DNA from: Streptomyces sp. ISL-98
GTDB taxonomy: Bacteria > Actinomycetota > Actinomycetes > Streptomycetales > Streptomycetaceae
Assembly (NCBI RefSeq): GCF_018614055.1
Contig: NZ_JAGGPB010000006.1
Location: forward strand, 1-64,000
Direction of reading: 5' to 3'
Length of the DNA: 64,000 nt
Shown here: positions 1 to 12,861 of the stretch, in pieces
How the letters are laid out: each line of letters opens with the position of its first letter
Numbering within the stretch: the stretch's first letter is position 1
The notes under the pieces: generated by a model
The model's input: only the letters and a program-made list of their open reading frames with translations
What the model was told of the DNA's origin: nothing
Database searches by the model: none
Translations under genes and position numbers: made by a program

Positions 1-3000
1 CCACAGCACGGCCATCAGGTCGACCGACCGCTCCATCAGCACGGCCACCCGCCCCTCAGGCCCCACACCTCGACCGACCAGCCAACGCGCCACCCGGTTC
101 GCCCGCTCGTCGAGCTCCGCATACGTCAGCGACGGCCCCTCGTCATCGACCACCGCCACCGCACCCGGCGTCCTCGCCACCTGGGCCCCGAAGAGCTCCG
201 GCAGCGTCGTCGCGGGGATCGGCCGGCCGGTGTCGTTCCACTCCTCGACCACCGTGTGGCGCTCGGCCGCATCGAGCAGCTCCAGCTGACCGACCGGCAA
301 CCCGGGATCGGCCGCCACTTGCTCCAGCAGGCGCACCAGCCGCCCCGACAGAGCACGTACGGTCGCCTCGTCCAGCACGTCGGGCCGGTAGTCGAGCCGC
401 AGTTCCAGCCGGTCGCCGGGGATGACGCCGAGGAACAGCGGATAGTGGGCCGCATCCTCGCCGTCCAGCCCGCCCACCGTCACACCGTCGAGCCGCAGGG
501 GCCCCTCCGGGTGGCGCGGATAGTTCTCGTATGCCAGCAGGGCGTCGAAGGTCGCGCCCGCACCGGCGATCCGCTGGATCTCGGTCAGCCCCAGGTGCTG
601 ATGCGCAATCAGGTCGGCCTGCCGCGCCTGAAGATCGGCCAGCAGCTCCGCAACCGTCCGTCGCGGGTCGAGACGCACCCGCACCGGGACGGTGTTCATG
701 AGCAGTCCCAGCATCCGCTCGACGCCCGGCAGGTCGGCCGGACGGCCTGCGACCGTGGCGCCGAACACCACATCGGTCCGGCCCGCGAGCATCCCGACCA
801 GCACGCCCCAGACGCCCTGGATCACCGTGTTCAGCGTGAACCCGTTCGCGCGCGCCATCGCGTGCAGTGCCCCGGTGAGCTCCAGATCGGCCGAAGTGCT
901 GATTGTCCGGGGGGACATCGGTTCCCCGCCCCGGTCGACCGGACCGACGAGAGTGGGCTCGGACGTCCCCGCCAGAGCGGCCCGCCAAGCCTCCCGCGCG
1001 ACTTCCTTGTCCTGTCGGCCCAGCCACTCCAGGTAGTCCCGGTACGGCGTCACCGCCGACAGCCCGCTCGCGTCGCCCCTGGCCGCGTAGATCTCCGACA
1101 GCTCGCCGAACAGGACGGGCAACGACCAGCCATCCAGCACTATGTGATGAAGCGTCACAAACAGCCGGTAGCGCGCCCCGCCACGCCTCACCAGCAACAA
1201 CCGCAGCATCGGCGGAACCGCCAGATCGAACCGGGCCTGCTCCCCCTTCGCCAGCCGTACGACCTCGGCCTCGGCGTCCGCGTCGGACAGACCGGACAGG
1301 TCCACCTCGCGCCACGGCAGCACCACGTCCCGTACAACCACCTGGACCGGACTCGCCATCCCGGCCGACTGCCGGAACCCGGTCCGCAGACTCGCATGCC
1401 GGTCCAACAACGCCTGCCACGACGCCCGGAGCACACCCGTGTCCAGGCTGCCTTCCAGGTCTACGAAGGTCTGCTCGACGTAGACGTCCCGTATCTGCTC
1501 GTCGTACCGGGCGTGGAAGAGCAGGCCTTCCTGCAGCGGCGACAACGGCCACACATCGACCAGGCCGGGGACATCCGCCTCGAACTCCTCGACGTCGTCC
1601 TGCCCGAGCACGACCAGCGGGAAGTCGGACGGGGTGTGGCCGCCGCTTTCCGGCTCGGACGCGTGGGCCGCGAGGCCGGTGAGCATCGCGACCCAGCCGG
1701 AGGTCAGTTCCCGCAGCGCCTCCTCCTCGAACAGGCCGACCGGGCAGACCAGGGAAACGGTCAGCTCGGGCCCGTCCGGCAGGTCGGCCACCAGGCCACC
1801 GGCCTCCAGTTCGTGAGAAGCGGCCATCCGAGGATCCGGCCTTCCGGCGAGGCCCAGACCGCCGACGGGTCGCCAGCTTCCCTCGGTGGTGTCGTCGGCG
1901 GGCGTGAAGCGGCCGAGGTAGTTGAAGCCGATCTGCGCCGACGGCAGCCCCTCGAAGGCGGGGCCCGTCTCAGGGTTCAGGTAACGCAACATCCCGTAGC
2001 CGAGCCCGTCACCGGGAATCGCCCGCACCCGCTCCTTGACCAGCTTGAGCAGACGACCCGCCTCCGGGCCACCGGCACGCACCTGGGCGTGGTCGGCGTC
2101 GGCCGCGTCCAGCCGCACGGGGTACGAGCTGGTGAACCAGCCGACCGTATGCGTCAGGTCCATGTCCTCCGAGAGCGGCACACGGCCATGGCCCTCGACA
2201 TCCACCAACAGACCACCCGAGACCGTACGGCCCCTCGCTGCGCGCCACTCCTCCACGGCCGCCACCAGGCCGGCCAGCAGCACATCGTCCATACCGGCAT
2301 GGAAGGCGGCGGGCACCCGCGTCAACAGCTCCGACGTCACCGACACCGGCAGCCGGAGCTCGACCCTCCGCATCCCGCCGCCCTCGGTGTCGACGGCCGG
2401 GTCGAGGGCACGGTCGGCAATCGGCGCACCCGAGCCCTCCAACAGCCGTGTCCAGCCGGGCAGTTCCGCCATTCGCCCGGCGCTCACCGCCTGTTCGGCC
2501 AGGGCTGCGGCCCACCGCTGGAACGACGTCCCGACCGGCAGTTCCCCGGTGTCCGGCGCCGAGTATGCGGCGGCCAGATCCGGTACGAGCGTCCGCCACG
2601 ACACGACATCGACCACCAGGTGATGCGCGACCAGCAACAGCCGGCCCGGGGCGTCCCGTCCGGCGTCGAACCACACCACCCGCGCCATCACGCCGGCCAA
2701 CGGGTCGAGGTACCGCACCGCGCGCTCGGCCTCGGTTGTCACGTCGTCCGTGTCGGCGCGCACCACGCAGTCCTCGGCCGTCAACCCGGTGCCCTGCTCG
2801 GGGATCACCAGCCGGCCCGTTCCCTCGGCGAACTCAAGGCGCGAGCGCAGAAGCGCGTGCCGGTCGAGCAGCGTCCGTACCGCTGCAATCAGCCGTCCCA
2901 GGTCCAGCCCGGCCGGGACCTCGATCAGCATCGACTGGGACAGCGTCCCGGTCAGCGCCACCGAGCCCGCCCGTCCGGCCAGTTCGAGCATCGCGGGGGT

Positions 3001-6000
3001 CAGGGGCACCGGCCCGGTACTCGCCGTCCGGGGCTCCGCCAGTTCCGCGACGACCGTCCCGGCCACCCGCGCCAGCCCGGCCGGGGACCGGTGCTCGAAC
3101 ACCTGGCGGGCGGTGATCTGCACCCCTGCGCGCCGGGCTCGGGCGACGACCAGCATCGACATGATCGAGTCACCGCCGAGTTCGAAGAACGAGTCGTCGG
3201 CGCCGACCCGCTCCAGGCCCATGACCTCGGCGAACAGCCCGCACAGGACCGCCTCGACCGGTGTCGCCGGGGCCCGCCCTTCGAGACCGCCGAACTCGGG
3301 GGCGGGCAGCGCGGCCCGGTCGAGCTTTCCGTTGGCCGTCACCGGCAGCGTCTCCAGGACCACGACCGCGGCGGGGACCATGTAGTCCGGCAGGACGGCT
3401 GCCACGGAGCCACGCAGCGCCTCGCCGTCCACTTCGCCGACCATTACGCGGTCCGCCTCGCCGTCCGCCTCGCCCTCGGCCGGGACGACCTCGCCTTCGG
3501 CCGGGACGACATAGGCGACCAGGCGCTTCACGCCGGGCTGATCCTCACGGGCGATCACCGCGACCTGGCCCACGCTCCGGTGACCCGCGAGCACGGCCTC
3601 GATCTCCCCGGGCTCGATGCGGAAGCCACGGATCTTCACCTGGTCGTCCGCACGGCCCGCGAAGATCAGCTCACCCTCGTACGACCACCGCGTCAGGTCA
3701 CCCGTCCGGTACATCCGCTCACCGGCTCCGGACAGCGGGCAGGCGACAAAGCGCTCCGACGTCAGACCGGCCCGGCCCGCGTACCCCCTGGCCAGTCCCG
3801 CCCCGGCGACGTACAACTCCCCGATGACTCCCGGCGCCACCGGACGCAGGAACTCGTCCAGTACGTACGCCCGGCTGTTGTCCATCGGGTAACCGATCGG
3901 GACGCCGTCCGGGACGGCGTCCGCGGCGGTGTAGGCGATCTGGGTCGTGAACGCCGTCGCCTCGGTCGGTCCGTACGTCGACCTGACCGTCAGCCCCGGA
4001 TGCGCCTCCAGCAACGCGCGTATCGCCGACGCCGACACCACGTCGCCGCCGGTCGACACCTCGCGCACACCGCCGAAGATCTGCGGGGCCTCCTCGGCCA
4101 GCACGCCGAACAGCCCGGCCGTCGCATGCACGTTGGTGACCCCGTGCGAGGCGATCAACCGGCCGCGCTCGGCCGCGTCCACCTCGCCCGGCGGCACGAC
4201 GACCAGCGCGCCGCCCCGCACCAGCGGCACCCAGATCTCGTACGTCGAGGCGTCGAAGGCGTGGTTGGCCTGGAGCAGGACCCGCTCGGCGAGGTCGCCG
4301 TCCCAGCTGCGGTCCAGGATGAAGCTCACGACGTTCCGGTGGGTCACCGCGACGCCCTTGGGCACACCGGTCGATCCCGATGTGTACATCACGTACGCGA
4401 GGGCCGCCGGGGACAGGGGCACGTCCGGGTCGGCCGAAGGCCATCCGTCCCCCTGGGCCGATGCGTCCGCCAGGATCCCGGCCACCAGGATCGCATCGAG
4501 CTCGTCCATCGCCCGGTCGGCCAGCACCAGCGACACCCCGGCCTCGGCCGCCACCGACCGCAGCCGCTCCCCCGGATGCCCCGCGTCCAGCGGCACGTAG
4601 GCCGCGCCCGCCTTCAGTACGCCCAGCAGGACGGCGATCAGCTCGGCCGACCGGTCCATCACCACGCCGACCCGGCTCTCCGGGCGCACGCCCCGGCCGA
4701 TCAGCCAGTGCGCGACCCGGTTGGCGCGCTCGTTCAGTTCGGCGTACGTCCAGGAGACGGCGTCGCCGGTCACCGCGACGGCGTCCGGGGTACATGCCGC
4801 CTGGGCCTGGAAGAGCTGGGCCAGCGTCAGGTCGGGTATCGGCCGGAGGGTGTCGTTCCACTCCTCGACCACGGTGTGCTGTTCGGCGTCGTCGAGCACG
4901 TCGAGCCGGCCGACCCGCACGTCGGGGTCGGCCGCCACCTGCTCCAGCACCCGGACGAGCCGGTCGGCGACGGCCCGGGCCGTCGGCTCGTCGAACAGGT
5001 CGGTCGGGTAGGACAGGTCTCCGACGATGCCGTCCGGGGCGCCCTGCCCGTCGCGGTGCTCGGTGAGGGTCACGGACAGGTCGAAACGGGCAGGCACCGA
5101 CTCGGCCTCCTGCGCCCGGACGGCCAGTCCGGGCAGTTCCCATGCGGGGGCCGGCAGGTTCTGCAGAAGCAGCATGACCTGGAAGAGTGGGTGCCGGGCG
5201 AGGGACCGGGCGGGGTTGAGGTCCTCCACCAGCCGCTCGAACGGCACGTCCTGATGGGCGTACGCGGCCAGGTCGGTCTCCCGGACCCGCGCCAGCAGCT
5301 CGGCGAACGTGGGGTCGCCGCTCGCGTCCGTACGCAGCACCAGGGTGTTCACGAAGAACCCGGCCAGATCCTCCAGTGCCGAATCGCCGCGTCCCGCGAC
5401 GGCCGTGCCCATCGGCAGGTCGGTGCCGGCGCCGAGCCGGGCGAGCAGCATCGCCAGCGCCGTCTGGACGGCCATGAAGAGGGTCGCCGAGCCCTGCCGG
5501 GCGGCGTCCGCCAGCGCGGCGTGGGTGGCCGCGTCCACCCGGACCGGAACCGACCCTCCCTGGAACGACGGCACCGCGGGCCGGACCCGGTCCACCGGGA
5601 GTGTCAGTTCCTCGGGCAGGTCCGCCAGAGCGTCCCGCCAGTGTCCGAGCTGGGCGCTGATCAGGCTGTCCGGGTCGGCGGGGTCGCCGAGCATCTCGTG
5701 CTGCCAGAGGGCGTAGTCGGCGTACTGGACGGGCAGCACCGACCAGGCGGGAGGGCCGCCGTGCACACGGGCCGCGTAGGCGGTCCGCAGGTCCCGGGCG
5801 AGCACGCCCATCGACCAGCCGTCCACCGCGATGTGATGGGCAACCAGCAGGAGTACGGACTCGGTGCCGGACAGGACCAGCAGGCGCGTGTTCCACGGCA
5901 GGTCGTGGGCCAGGTCGAAGCGCGTTTCCGCCGCCTCGGCGAGTACGGCGGGCAGCTCGTCCTCGGCGACCTCGCGCAGACGCAGCTTCGGACGGCCTTC

Positions 6001-9000
6001 GGGTCCGTCCAGGATGTGCTGCCGGGGAACACCGCCCGTCTCGGGGAACAGTGTGCGCAGGGTCTCGTGGCGGTCGGCGACGTCACCGAGGGCCGCCTCC
6101 AGTGCGACCGCGTCGAGTACACCGGTCATCCGCAGGGCCAGCGGTACGTTGTAGGCAGCGCCCGCCCCGGCTTCCTCCAGCCCGTTCAGGAACCACATCC
6201 GCTGCTGGCCGAACGACAGCGGCAGCGGGTCGGGACGTTCCCGGACGACCACCCCGGCCCGGACGGCGCTCCGGTCGCTCTCCACCAGCCTGGCGATGCC
6301 CGCGGCCGACGAGGCGCCGAACAGCTGCCGGATGTTGATCTCGGCGCCGAGCACCTTCCGGATCCGTACGATCAGCCGCATCGCGAGCAGCGAGTCGCCG
6401 CCCAGCTCGAAGAACGAGTGGTCCGCGCCGACCCGTTCCAGGCCAAGGAGCTCGCCGAACAGCCCGCACAGCACTTCTTCCAGCGGAGTCGCCGGGCCCC
6501 GGCCCACCGCATCGCCCAGGGCAGGTGCGGGCAGGGCGGCCCGGTCCAGTTTGCCGTTCACCGTCACCGGCAGGGACTCCAGCGCGACGACGGCGGAAGG
6601 CACCATGTAGTCGGGCAGTGCCTGAGCGGCGTGCTCGCGCAGCACGCTGCCGTCGGGGCCGGCGGCGCGGTCGGCAGGGACGACGTACGCGACGAGTCGC
6701 CTGACTCCGGGCTGGTCCTCCCGGGCGATCACCGCGACCTGGCCGACGCTGTCGTGCCCGGCCAGCACGGCCTCGATCTCACCGAGTTCGATCCGGAAGC
6801 CGCGAATCTTCACCTGGTCGTCGACCCGGCCGACGAAGCGCAGTTCGCCGTCGGGCGTCCACCGCGCAAGATCGCCCGTCCGGTACATCCGCTCGCCGTT
6901 GTCCGAGAAGGGGCAGGCCACGAACCGCTGGGACGTCAGGTCCGGGCGCCGGACGTAGCCGCGTGCCAGCCCGGCTCCTGCGACGTACAGATCCCCGGCC
7001 ACTCCCGGGGGAACGGGACGCAGGAAGTCGTCCAGTACGTACACCCGGGTGTTGGTGACCGGACCGCCCAGCGACACCGCATCCGCCGTGGCCCGAGCCG
7101 CCCACGAGGTGACGACGACCGTGGCCTCCGTCGGCCCGTACTCGTTGTGGAACGAACGCCCGGGAGCCCACCTCCGCACCAGCTCGGGCCCGTACTCCTC
7201 GCCGCCGAGGACGACGTGCTCAATGTTTCCCAGCACGGTCGCGGCCCGCTCGTCGTCTCCGACGAGTGACTCCAGGACGCTCGGGGTGAAGGTGACCGCG
7301 TTGACGGCCAGTCGCTCCAGCTCCGGAAGAGCGTCGCCGTCCCGCCGGGCGACGCACACGGTCGCACCGCCGGCCAGCGCGGGGAAGATCTCCGCGACGG
7401 AGACATCGAACGACACCGAGGCGAACTGCAGGACCCGGTCGCCGGGCCCCCAGCCGTAGTTCTCCACCCGCCACGACACGAAGTTGGTCAGACCCCGGTG
7501 CGCGACGGCCACGCCCTTCGGCCTGCCGGTCGACCCGGAGGTGTAGATCACGTACGCCGCATGGGCAGGACGCAACGGCACGACACGGTCGGCATCGCCC
7601 GGCGCGGTCACCGGCCGGGCTGCGATCTCCGCCACGGTCGACGGGTCGTCCCGGACGAGCCGGGGGAATCCCGCGGCGGCCTCCGCGCTCCTGCTGGTGC
7701 ACACCACCAGGGCCGGGCTCGTGTCGGCCAGCATGAAGCCGACCCGATCGGCCGGGTAGCCGGGATCGATCGGGACATAGGCCGCACCCGACTTGAGTAC
7801 ACCGAGCAGGACCGCGACCAGATCGGCCGACCGCTCCATCAGTACGCCGACCAGGTCGTCCGGGCCCACGCCCCGTTCGATGAGAGCGTGCGCCAGCTGG
7901 TTCGCCCGGGCTTCCAGTTCCGCGTACGTCAGTGTGGTGTCGTCGTCGAGCACCGCGACGGCGTCCGGAGCCCGCACGACCTGGGCCTCGAAGAGTTCGG
8001 GCAGCGTCAGGGCGGGTATCTCCCGGGCGGTGTCGTTCCATTCGACCAGGGCCCGGGTCCGCTCGCCCTCGACCAGCACGTCGAGGTCGCTGAGCCGGAG
8101 GGCCGGATCGGCCGCGACCTGCTCCAGTACGCGTACCAGCCGGCCGGCCAGTGCCGTGGCTGTCGGCTCGTCGAACAGGTCGACGGCGTACTGGAGGTCG
8201 CCGACGATCCCGGCGGGCGCACCCCGGTCGTCGCGGTGTTCGGCGAGGCTGACCGACAGGTCCACACGCGCGGGGATCGCCTCGTCGGGCAGCGCCCGCT
8301 CGTCGAGGGCCTGGACGGTCAGGCCCGGCAGATCCCATTCGGCCGGCGGGACGTTCTGCAGGACCAGCATGATCTGGAACAACGGATGCCGGGACAGCGA
8401 ACGGACCGGATTGAGGTCCTCCACCAGCCGCTCGAACGGCAGATCCTGATGGGCGTACGCGGCCAGGTCGGTCTCCCGGACCCGGGCCAGCAGCTCGGCG
8501 AACGTGGGGTCGCCGCTCGCGTCCGTACGCAGCACCAGGGTGTTGACGAAGAACCCGGCCATGTCCTCCAGGGCGCTGTCCCCCCGGCCCGCCACGGCGG
8601 TGCCGACGGGCAGGTCGGTGCCCGCGCCCAGCCGGGCCAGCAGCATCGCCAGCGCCGCCTGCACGACCATGAACATGGTCGCCGAGCCCTGTCTCGCCAC
8701 CTCCACGAGGCCCGCGTGCGCGTCCGCGCCGAGCTCGACAGGGGCCGATCCGCCCCGGAACGACGCGACGGCGGGCCGCGTCCTGTCCACCGGAAGCGTC
8801 AGCTGGTCCGGCAGACCGGCCAGCGCCTCGCGCCAGTAGCCGAGTTGAGCGCTGACGAGGCTCTCGGGGTCCGTGGCGTCGCCGAGTACGTCGCGCTGCC
8901 AGAGGGCGTAGTCGGCGTACTGGACGGGGAGCGGCGACCATCCGGCCGTCCCGCCCGCGCGCCGGGCTCCATAGGCGGTCCGCAGGTCGCGGGCCAGGAT

Positions 9001-12000
9001 GCCCATCGTCCAGCCGTCGACGGCGATGTGATGGGCCATCACGACCAGGACGTTCTCGGAGCTGGACAGCGTCAGCAGTTCGACCCGCCACGGCAGCTCG
9101 CGGGCCAGATCGAAGCCCTGGCCCGCCGCGGCGGCCAGCGCGTCCCTCAGGTCGGGTTCGCGGACCGCGCGCAGGCGCAGTTCCGGCCGGCCGGTCGCGC
9201 CCTCCAGCAGCTGCTGCCGGGGTACGCCGTCGATCTCCGGGAAGATCGTACGGAGGCTCTCGTGCCGGTCGGCGACATCGTCGAGTGCCGCCCGTAACGC
9301 CGCCAGGTCCAGGTCGCCGGAAAGGCGCAGGACGAGGGGCACGTTGTACGCCGCACCGGCTCCGGCCTCTTCGAGCTGGTTGAGGAACCACATGCGCTGC
9401 TGGCCGAACGACAGCGGCAGCACCTCGGGCCGGTCCCCCGCGACGAGGGCCGTCCGTACTCCCGCGTCCTGCAACCCGTCGACCAGCCGGGCCAGTTCCG
9501 CCACCGTCGGCCCCCGGAACAGGTCCCGGATGTTGATCTCGGCGTCGAGGACCGAACGGACCCGTACGATCAGACGCGTCGCCAGCAGCGAGTCGCCGCC
9601 CAGCGCGAGGAACGAGTCCTCCGCACCCACCCGCTCCAGCCCGAGCACCTCGCCGAACAGCGCGCAGAGCACCTCTTCCACGGGCGTCGCGGGACCGCGT
9701 CCCACGGAGCCGAACTCCGGGGCGGGCAGGGCGGCCCGGTCCAGCTTGCCGTTGACCGTCACCGGCAGCGCGTCCAGGGCCACCACGGCGGCGGGCACCA
9801 TGTACTCCGGCAGGCTCCGCGCCGCGAACTCCCGCAGCGCCCCGCCGCTCACTCCGTCGGCCACGACGTAGGCGACCAGGCGCTTCGCCCCGGGCTGGTC
9901 CTCGCGGGCGACGACCGCGACCTGGGCGACGTTTTCGTGGGCGGCCAGCACCGACTCGATCTCGCCCAGCTCGATGCGGAAGCCACGGATCTTCACCTGG
10001 TCGTCCGCACGGCCTGCGAAGATCAGCTCACCTTCGTACGACCACCTGGCCAGGTCACCGGTGCGGTACATCCGCTCACCGGCTCCGGACAGCGGGCAGG
10101 CGACGAACCGCTCAGACGTCAGGTCGGGCCGGCCCGCATACCCCCGGGCCAGCTGAACGCCCGCCAGATAGAGCTCTCCTGTCACGCCCGGGGGCACGGG
10201 ACGCAGGAACTCGTCGAGCACGTAGGTCCGGGTGTTCCAGACCGGACGGCCGATCGGCACCACGCCGGAGGGAGCTGGTGTCCGGCAGTCCCAGAAGGTC
10301 ACGTCGACGGCGGCTTCGGTCGGCCCGTACAGGTTGAAGAGATCCGCGCCCAGACGTGCCCGGAACTCCGTCACCACCTCGGCGGGCAAGGCCTCACCAC
10401 TGCAGATCACCCGACGCAGACCAGCGCAGTCGCCCGGCTGAACCTCCTGCAGGAACACACTCAGCATCGACGGCACGAAATGCATCACCGTCACACCGCG
10501 CCGCTCCACCACATCCACCAGATACGCCGGATCACGATGCCCACCGGGCTTGGCCATCACCAGACCGGCACCCACGATCAACGGCCAGAACAGCTCCCAC
10601 ACCGATACGTCGAACCCCGACGGCGTCTTCTGCAGAACCCGGTCCCCGGCGTCCAGAGCGAACTCGCCCTGCATCCAGAGCAGCCGGTTCACGATCGCCC
10701 CGTGACTCACCACCACACCCTTGGGACGCCCCGTCGACCCCGACGTATAGATCACATACGCCGGATGGCCGGGCACCAGAGCCGGTTCGAGGGCGTCACC
10801 GGGGTACGACGCGACCTCCGCGGCCGTCTCCTCGTCGTCCCACACCGTCCATGACGGGTCCCCTGCCGTACCGCGCGTGCACATCACCACGACGGGAGCC
10901 GCATCGGCCAGCACATGGCCGATCCGGTCGGCGGGGTATTCCGGATCCACCGGGACGTAGGAGGCGCCTGCCTTCAGAACGCCCCACAGCACGACCATCA
11001 GGTCGACCGAGCGCTCCATCAGGACGGCCACCCGGCTCTCCGGCCCGACTCCCCGGCCGCCCAGGTAGCGAGCCACCCGGTTGGACCGCTCGTCCAGTTC
11101 CGCGTACGTCAGCGAGGTCTCCTCGTCGACGACCGCCAACCGGTCCGGGGACCGCTTCACTTGAGCGCCGAACAGCTCCGGCAGGGTCGCGGCGGGAAGC
11201 TGCTCGTCGGTGTCGTTCCACTCCTCCAGGACCGTGTGCCGCCCGGCCTCCGCGAGAGCGTCCAGCCGGCTCAGCCGCGTCTGCGGTTCGGCGGCCACCG
11301 CTTCGAGGAACGCCACGAAGGCCTTCTGGTGGGCCACGAAGTCGTCGATGCCCGGCGACGAAACGTCTCCGTCGAAGTCGATCCGGATCCGGCCGTCGGC
11401 GGAACCGCCCCGTAAGGTGATCATCAGGTCGTCGACAGGCGGGATCGAGACGTCGTGCGCCGTGCCCACCGAGCCTGCGAAGTCCAGGTCGTGGTCGAAG
11501 GTGACGACGTTGACCAGCGGCCCGAAGTGCCGTTTGCCGCCGGCCGGCCAGTCGAGTTCCCTGCGCAGTTCCTCGCCCCGGAACCGCTGGTGCCGGGCGA
11601 TGCCGCGCAGTTCGTCCTTCACCCGTCGCGCGAGGGTCAGGATGTCCTCTCGCGGGTCCACCCGCAGACGCATGGGCACGATGTTGGCCATCGTGGCCGG
11701 TGTGCGCCCGGAGAGCGCGGTGACCCGGCCCGTCACGACGACGCTGAACACGACGTCGCCGCTGCCGCTCATCCGGCTGAAGTAGGCCGCCGCCGCGGCG
11801 ATGACCACGTTCGACCAGTTCACGTCGCCCGTGCCGGCCAGCCGGACGCATTCCGCGCCGGAGGCGTCGAGGTACGTCGTCTCCCGCCGGAACCGGGCGC
11901 CCGTCGAGCCGCCGACGGCCAGGGTCACGGGGCTCGGCCGGTCCGCGAAGCGACCGGTCCAGAAGACGCGGTCCTTGTCCTCGTCGGCCGAACCCCGGTA

Positions 12001-12549
12001 TTTCTCCTGCTCGTCCAGGACACCGCCGATCGACCCGAACCTCGGCTCGGCGCAGGGCGTGCCCCGGACGAGGGAGGTGTAGATCTCCGCGACCCGCCGT
12101 CCGAAGACGGACCAGCCGTAGGCGTCCATGACGACGTGGTTGTACCGCTGATACCAGAAGTACCGGTCGTCGGAGATCTTGAACAGCGCGTAGGCGAACA
12201 GCGGGGCGGCCGTCGGATCCGCCGGGACCGCCAGCTCGTCACGCATCCAGGCGTGCGCCTCGGCCTCGGGGTCCGGGGACGAGCTCAGGTCCAGGACGGC
12301 AAGGGACCACTCGGGCGCCGCGGCGACCTGATGGGGGCCGTCGGCGTCCTCCAGGATCCGTACGTTCAGCCCTTCGGCCTCCGCGACGGCCTGCCGCAGT
12401 GCGGTCTCGAACATCGGCCCGTCGACCGGCCCGTCGATCTCCACGAACTCACCGGAGTTGTAGACCGGGCTGGGATCTCCGATGCGCTGCGCGAGCCAGA
12501 TGTCGTACTGAGCCGCGGACAGGGGCAGGCGACGGTCGTCCTGAGACAT
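1..12549 (-). CDS. Nonribosomal peptide synthetase, four modules visible, 3' end outside window
   Basis: This is one uninterrupted frame of about 4183 codons from ATG at 12549 to the window edge. Approximate domains: C1 12549-11260, A1 11235-9830, PCP1 9690-9490, C2 9440-8110, A2 8060-6660, PCP2 6510-6300, C3 6240-4930, A3 4880-3340, PCP3 3270-3080, E 3045-1640, C4 1600-300, A4 260-1. C1 resembles the EntF/DhbF starter type and has NHVVMDA where HHxxxDG is usual, so the catalytic second His is kept. C2, C3 and C4 have intact HHxxxDG; E has [10 protein letters not shown] and NYLGRF. The carrier serines sit in GGDSL, GGDSL and GGDSI. Specificity positions read by eye against GrsA: A1 D-V-W-H-I-S-L-V-D (serine), A2 D-V-A-T-V-G-E-V-V (not assigned), A3 D-A-Y-H-S-G-T-A-F (Dpg-like D-x-Y-H-x-G-T). 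E after PCP3 implies a D residue 3. In-frame TTA codons lie at 11413-11415 and 9295-9297. No thioesterase is visible because the gene is cut. Confidence 0.96.
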   Translation of the reverse strand, partial: MSQDDRRLPLSAAQYDIWLAQRIGDPSPVYNSGEFVEIDGPVDGPMFETALRQAVAEAEGLNVRILEDADGPHQVAAAPEWSLAVLDLSSSPDPEAEAHAWMRDELAVPADPTAAPLFAYALFKISDDRYFWYQRYNHVVMDAYGWSVFGRRVAEIYTSLVRGTPCAEPRFGSIGGVLDEQEKYRGSADEDKDRVFWTGRFADRPSPVTLAVGGSTGARFRRETTYLDASGAECVRLAGTGDVNWSNVVIAAAAAYFSRMSGSGDVVFSVVVTGRVTALSGRTPATMANIVPMRLRVDPREDILTLARRVKDELRGIARHQRFRGEELRRELDWPAGGKRHFGPLVNVVTFDHDLDFAGSVGTAHDVSIPPVDDLMITLRGGSADGRIRIDFDGDVSSPGIDDFVAHQKAFVAFLEAVAAEPQTRLSRLDALAEAGRHTVLEEWNDTDEQLPAATLPELFGAQVKRSPDRLAVVDEETSLTYAELDERSNRVARYLGGRGVGPESRVAVLMERSVDLMVVLWGVLKAGASYVPVDPEYPADRIGHVLADAAPVVVMCTRGTAGDPSWTVWDDEETAAEVASYPGDALEPALVPGHPAYVIYTSGSTGRPKGVVVSHGAIVNRLLWMQGEFALDAGDRVLQKTPSGFDVSVWELFWPLIVGAGLVMAKPGGHRDPAYLVDVVERRGVTVMHFVPSMLSVFLQEVQPGDCAGLRRVICSGEALPAEVVTEFRARLGADLFNLYGPTEAAVDVTFWDCRTPAPSGVVPIGRPVWNTRTYVLDEFLRPVPPGVTGELYLAGVQLARGYAGRPDLTSERFVACPLSGAGERMYRTGDLARWSYEGELIFAGRADDQVKIRGFRIELGEIESVLAAHENVAQVAVVAREDQPGAKRLVAYVVADGVSGGALREFAARSLPEYMVPAAVVALDALPVTVNGKLDRAALPAPEFGSVGRGPATPVEEVLCALFGEVLGLERVGAEDSFLALGGDSLLATRLIVRVRSVLDAEINIRDLFRGPTVAELARLVDGLQDAGVRTALVAGDRPEVLPLSFGQQRMWFLNQLEEAGAGAAYNVPLVLRLSGDLDLAALRAALDDVADRHESLRTIFPEIDGVPRQQLLEGATGRPELRLRAVREPDLRDALAAAAGQGFDLARELPWRVELLTLSSSENVLVVMAHHIAVDGWTMGILARDLRTAYGARRAGGTAGWSPLPVQYADYALWQRDVLGDATDPESLVSAQLGYWREALAGLPDQLTLPVDRTRPAVASFRGGSAPVELGADAHAGLVEVARQGSATMFMVVQAALAMLLARLGAGTDLPVGTAVAGRGDSALEDMAGFFVNTLVLRTDASGDPTFAELLARVRETDLAAYAHQDLPFERLVEDLNPVRSLSRHPLFQIMLVLQNVPPAEWDLPGLTVQALDERALPDEAIPARVDLSVSLAEHRDDRGAPAGIVGDLQYAVDLFDEPTATALAGRLVRVLEQVAADPALRLSDLDVLVEGERTRALVEWNDTAREIPALTLPELFEAQVVRAPDAVAVLDDDTTLTYAELEARANQLAHALIERGVGPDDLVGVLMERSADLVAVLLGVLKSGAAYVPIDPGYPADRVGFMLADTSPALVVCTSRSAEAAAGFPRLVRDDPSTVAEIAARPVTAPGDADRVVPLRPAHAAYVIYTSGSTGRPKGVAVAHRGLTNFVSWRVENYGWGPGDRVLQFASVSFDVSVAEIFPALAGGATVCVARRDGDALPELERLAVNAVTFTPSVLESLVGDDERAATVLGNIEHVVLGGEEYGPELVRRWAPGRSFHNEYGPTEATVVVTSWAARATADAVSLGGPVTNTRVYVLDDFLRPVPPGVAGDLYVAGAGLARGYVRRPDLTSQRFVACPFSDNGERMYRTGDLARWTPDGELRFVGRVDDQVKIRGFRIELGEIEAVLAGHDSVGQVAVIAREDQPGVRRLVAYVVPADRAAGPDGSVLREHAAQALPDYMVPSAVVALESLPVTVNGKLDRAALPAPALGDAVGRGPATPLEEVLCGLFGELLGLERVGADHSFFELGGDSLLAMRLIVRIRKVLGAEINIRQLFGASSAAGIARLVESDRSAVRAGVVVRERPDPLPLSFGQQRMWFLNGLEEAGAGAAYNVPLALRMTGVLDAVALEAALGDVADRHETLRTLFPETGGVPRQHILDGPEGRPKLRLREVAEDELPAVLAEAAETRFDLAHDLPWNTRLLVLSGTESVLLLVAHHIAVDGWSMGVLARDLRTAYAARVHGGPPAWSVLPVQYADYALWQHEMLGDPADPDSLISAQLGHWRDALADLPEELTLPVDRVRPAVPSFQGGSVPVRVDAATHAALADAARQGSATLFMAVQTALAMLLARLGAGTDLPMGTAVAGRGDSALEDLAGFFVNTLVLRTDASGDPTFAELLARVRETDLAAYAHQDVPFERLVEDLNPARSLARHPLFQVMLLLQNLPAPAWELPGLAVRAQEAESVPARFDLSVTLTEHRDGQGAPDGIVGDLSYPTDLFDEPTARAVADRLVRVLEQVAADPDVRVGRLDVLDDAEQHTVVEEWNDTLRPIPDLTLAQLFQAQAACTPDAVAVTGDAVSWTYAELNERANRVAHWLIGRGVRPESRVGVVMDRSAELIAVLLGVLKAGAAYVPLDAGHPGERLRSVAAEAGVSLVLADRAMDELDAILVAGILADASAQGDGWPSADPDVPLSPAALAYVMYTSGSTGVPKGVAVTHRNVVSFILDRSWDGDLAERVLLQANHAFDASTYEIWVPLVRGGALVVVPPGEVDAAERGRLIASHGVTNVHATAGLFGVLAEEAPQIFGGVREVSTGGDVVSASAIRALLEAHPGLTVRSTYGPTEATAFTTQIAYTAADAVPDGVPIGYPMDNSRAYVLDEFLRPVAPGVIGELYVAGAGLARGYAGRAGLTSERFVACPLSGAGERMYRTGDLTRWSYEGELIFAGRADDQVKIRGFRIEPGEIEAVLAGHRSVGQVAVIAREDQPGVKRLVAYVVPAEGEVVPAEGEADGEADRVMVGEVDGEALRGSVAAVLPDYMVPAAVVVLETLPVTANGKLDRAALPAPEFGGLEGRAPATPVEAVLCGLFAEVMGLERVGADDSFFELGGDSIMSMLVVARARRAGVQITARQVFEHRSPAGLARVAGTVVAELAEPRTASTGPVPLTPAMLELAGRAGSVALTGTLSQSMLIEVPAGLDLGRLIAAVRTLLDRHALLRSRLEFAEGTGRLVIPEQGTGLTAEDCVVRADTDDVTTEAERAVRYLDPLAGVMARVVWFDAGRDAPGRLLLVAHHLVVDVVSWRTLVPDLAAAYSAPDTGELPVGTSFQRWAAALAEQAVSAGRMAELPGWTRLLEGSGAPIADRALDPAVDTEGGGMRRVELRLPVSVTSELLTRVPAAFHAGMDDVLLAGLVAAVEEWRAARGRTVSGGLLVDVEGHGRVPLSEDMDLTHTVGWFTSSYPVRLDAADADHAQVRAGGPEAGRLLKLVKERVRAIPGDGLGYGMLRYLNPETGPAFEGLPSAQIGFNYLGRFTPADDTTEGSWRPVGGLGLAGRPDPRMAASHELEAGGLVADLPDGPELTVSLVCPVGLFEEEALRELTSGWVAMLTGLAAHASEPESGGHTPSDFPLVVLGQDDVEEFEADVPGLVDVWPLSPLQEGLLFHARYDEQIRDVYVEQTFVDLEGSLDTGVLRASWQALLDRHASLRTGFRQSAGMASPVQVVVRDVVLPWREVDLSGLSDADAEAEVVRLAKGEQARFDLAVPPMLRLLLVRRGGARYRLFVTLHHIVLDGWSLPVLFGELSEIYAARGDASGLSAVTPYRDYLEWLGRQDKEVAREAWRAALAGTSEPTLVGPVDRGGEPMSPRTISTSADLELTGALHAMARANGFTLNTVIQGVWGVLVGMLAGRTDVVFGATVAGRPADLPGVERMLGLLMNTVPVRVRLDPRRTVAELLADLQARQADLIAHQHLGLTEIQRIAGAGATFDALLAYENYPRHPEGPLRLDGVTVGGLDGEDAAHYPLFLGVIPGDRLELRLDYRPDVLDEATVRALSGRLVRLLEQVAADPGLPVGQLELLDAAERHTVVEEWNDTGRPIPATTLPELFGAQVARTPGAVAVVDDEGPSLTYAELDERANRVARWLVGRGVGPEGRVAVLMERSVDLMAVLW

Positions 12550-12633
12550 TCGAGTCCCTCACTCAGAGTTCGGTGCGTTCAAGTTCGGTACGGCTGCTGG
12601 GTGCGGGCTGCGGGATGCCGGATGCGGCCGACG

Positions 12634-12861
12634 TCAGCCCGTCGCCGCCAGGCCGTAGATGAATTCCAGGCTCGGCGCCTCGAGCAGGTCGATGACGTTG
12701 ATGCTCCGCCCGGTCCTGGCCTCCAGGACGGTGACGAGCCGCAGCAGATGGAGTGAGTCCCAGCCGGGAAGGTCGTGCAGAGCGCGTCCCGCGTCCTCGA
12801 CAGCCACCGGCACGCCGAGTTCGTCCCGGACCAGGGCGATGAAGTCTTCGAGGTCGTTCAT
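12634..12861 (-). CDS. Stand-alone acyl carrier protein
   Basis: This 75-residue protein is the size of a free carrier protein and has the phosphopantetheine serine in GWDSLHLL at the usual place. Its ATG at 12861 overlaps the stop of the FkbH-like gene (ATGA), and the NRPS start follows 84 bases after its stop, so all three should be co-translated or co-transcribed. FkbH-family enzymes transfer a glyceryl unit from 1,3-bisphosphoglycerate onto such ACPs. Inference: this ACP presents a glyceryl or derived C3 unit to the starter-type C1 domain of the NRPS. It could instead supply a C3 extender to a module outside the window. Confidence 0.88.
   Translation of the reverse strand: MNDLEDFIALVRDELGVPVAVEDAGRALHDLPGWDSLHLLRLVTVLEARTGRSINVIDLLEAPSLEFIYGLAATG

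Noticed and set aside
256..7269. A 2337-codon open frame on the plus strand
   Set aside because: It is the complement of the NRPS gene; its Arg/His/Gln-rich product has no domain and the minus strand carries unbroken C, A, PCP and E motifs.
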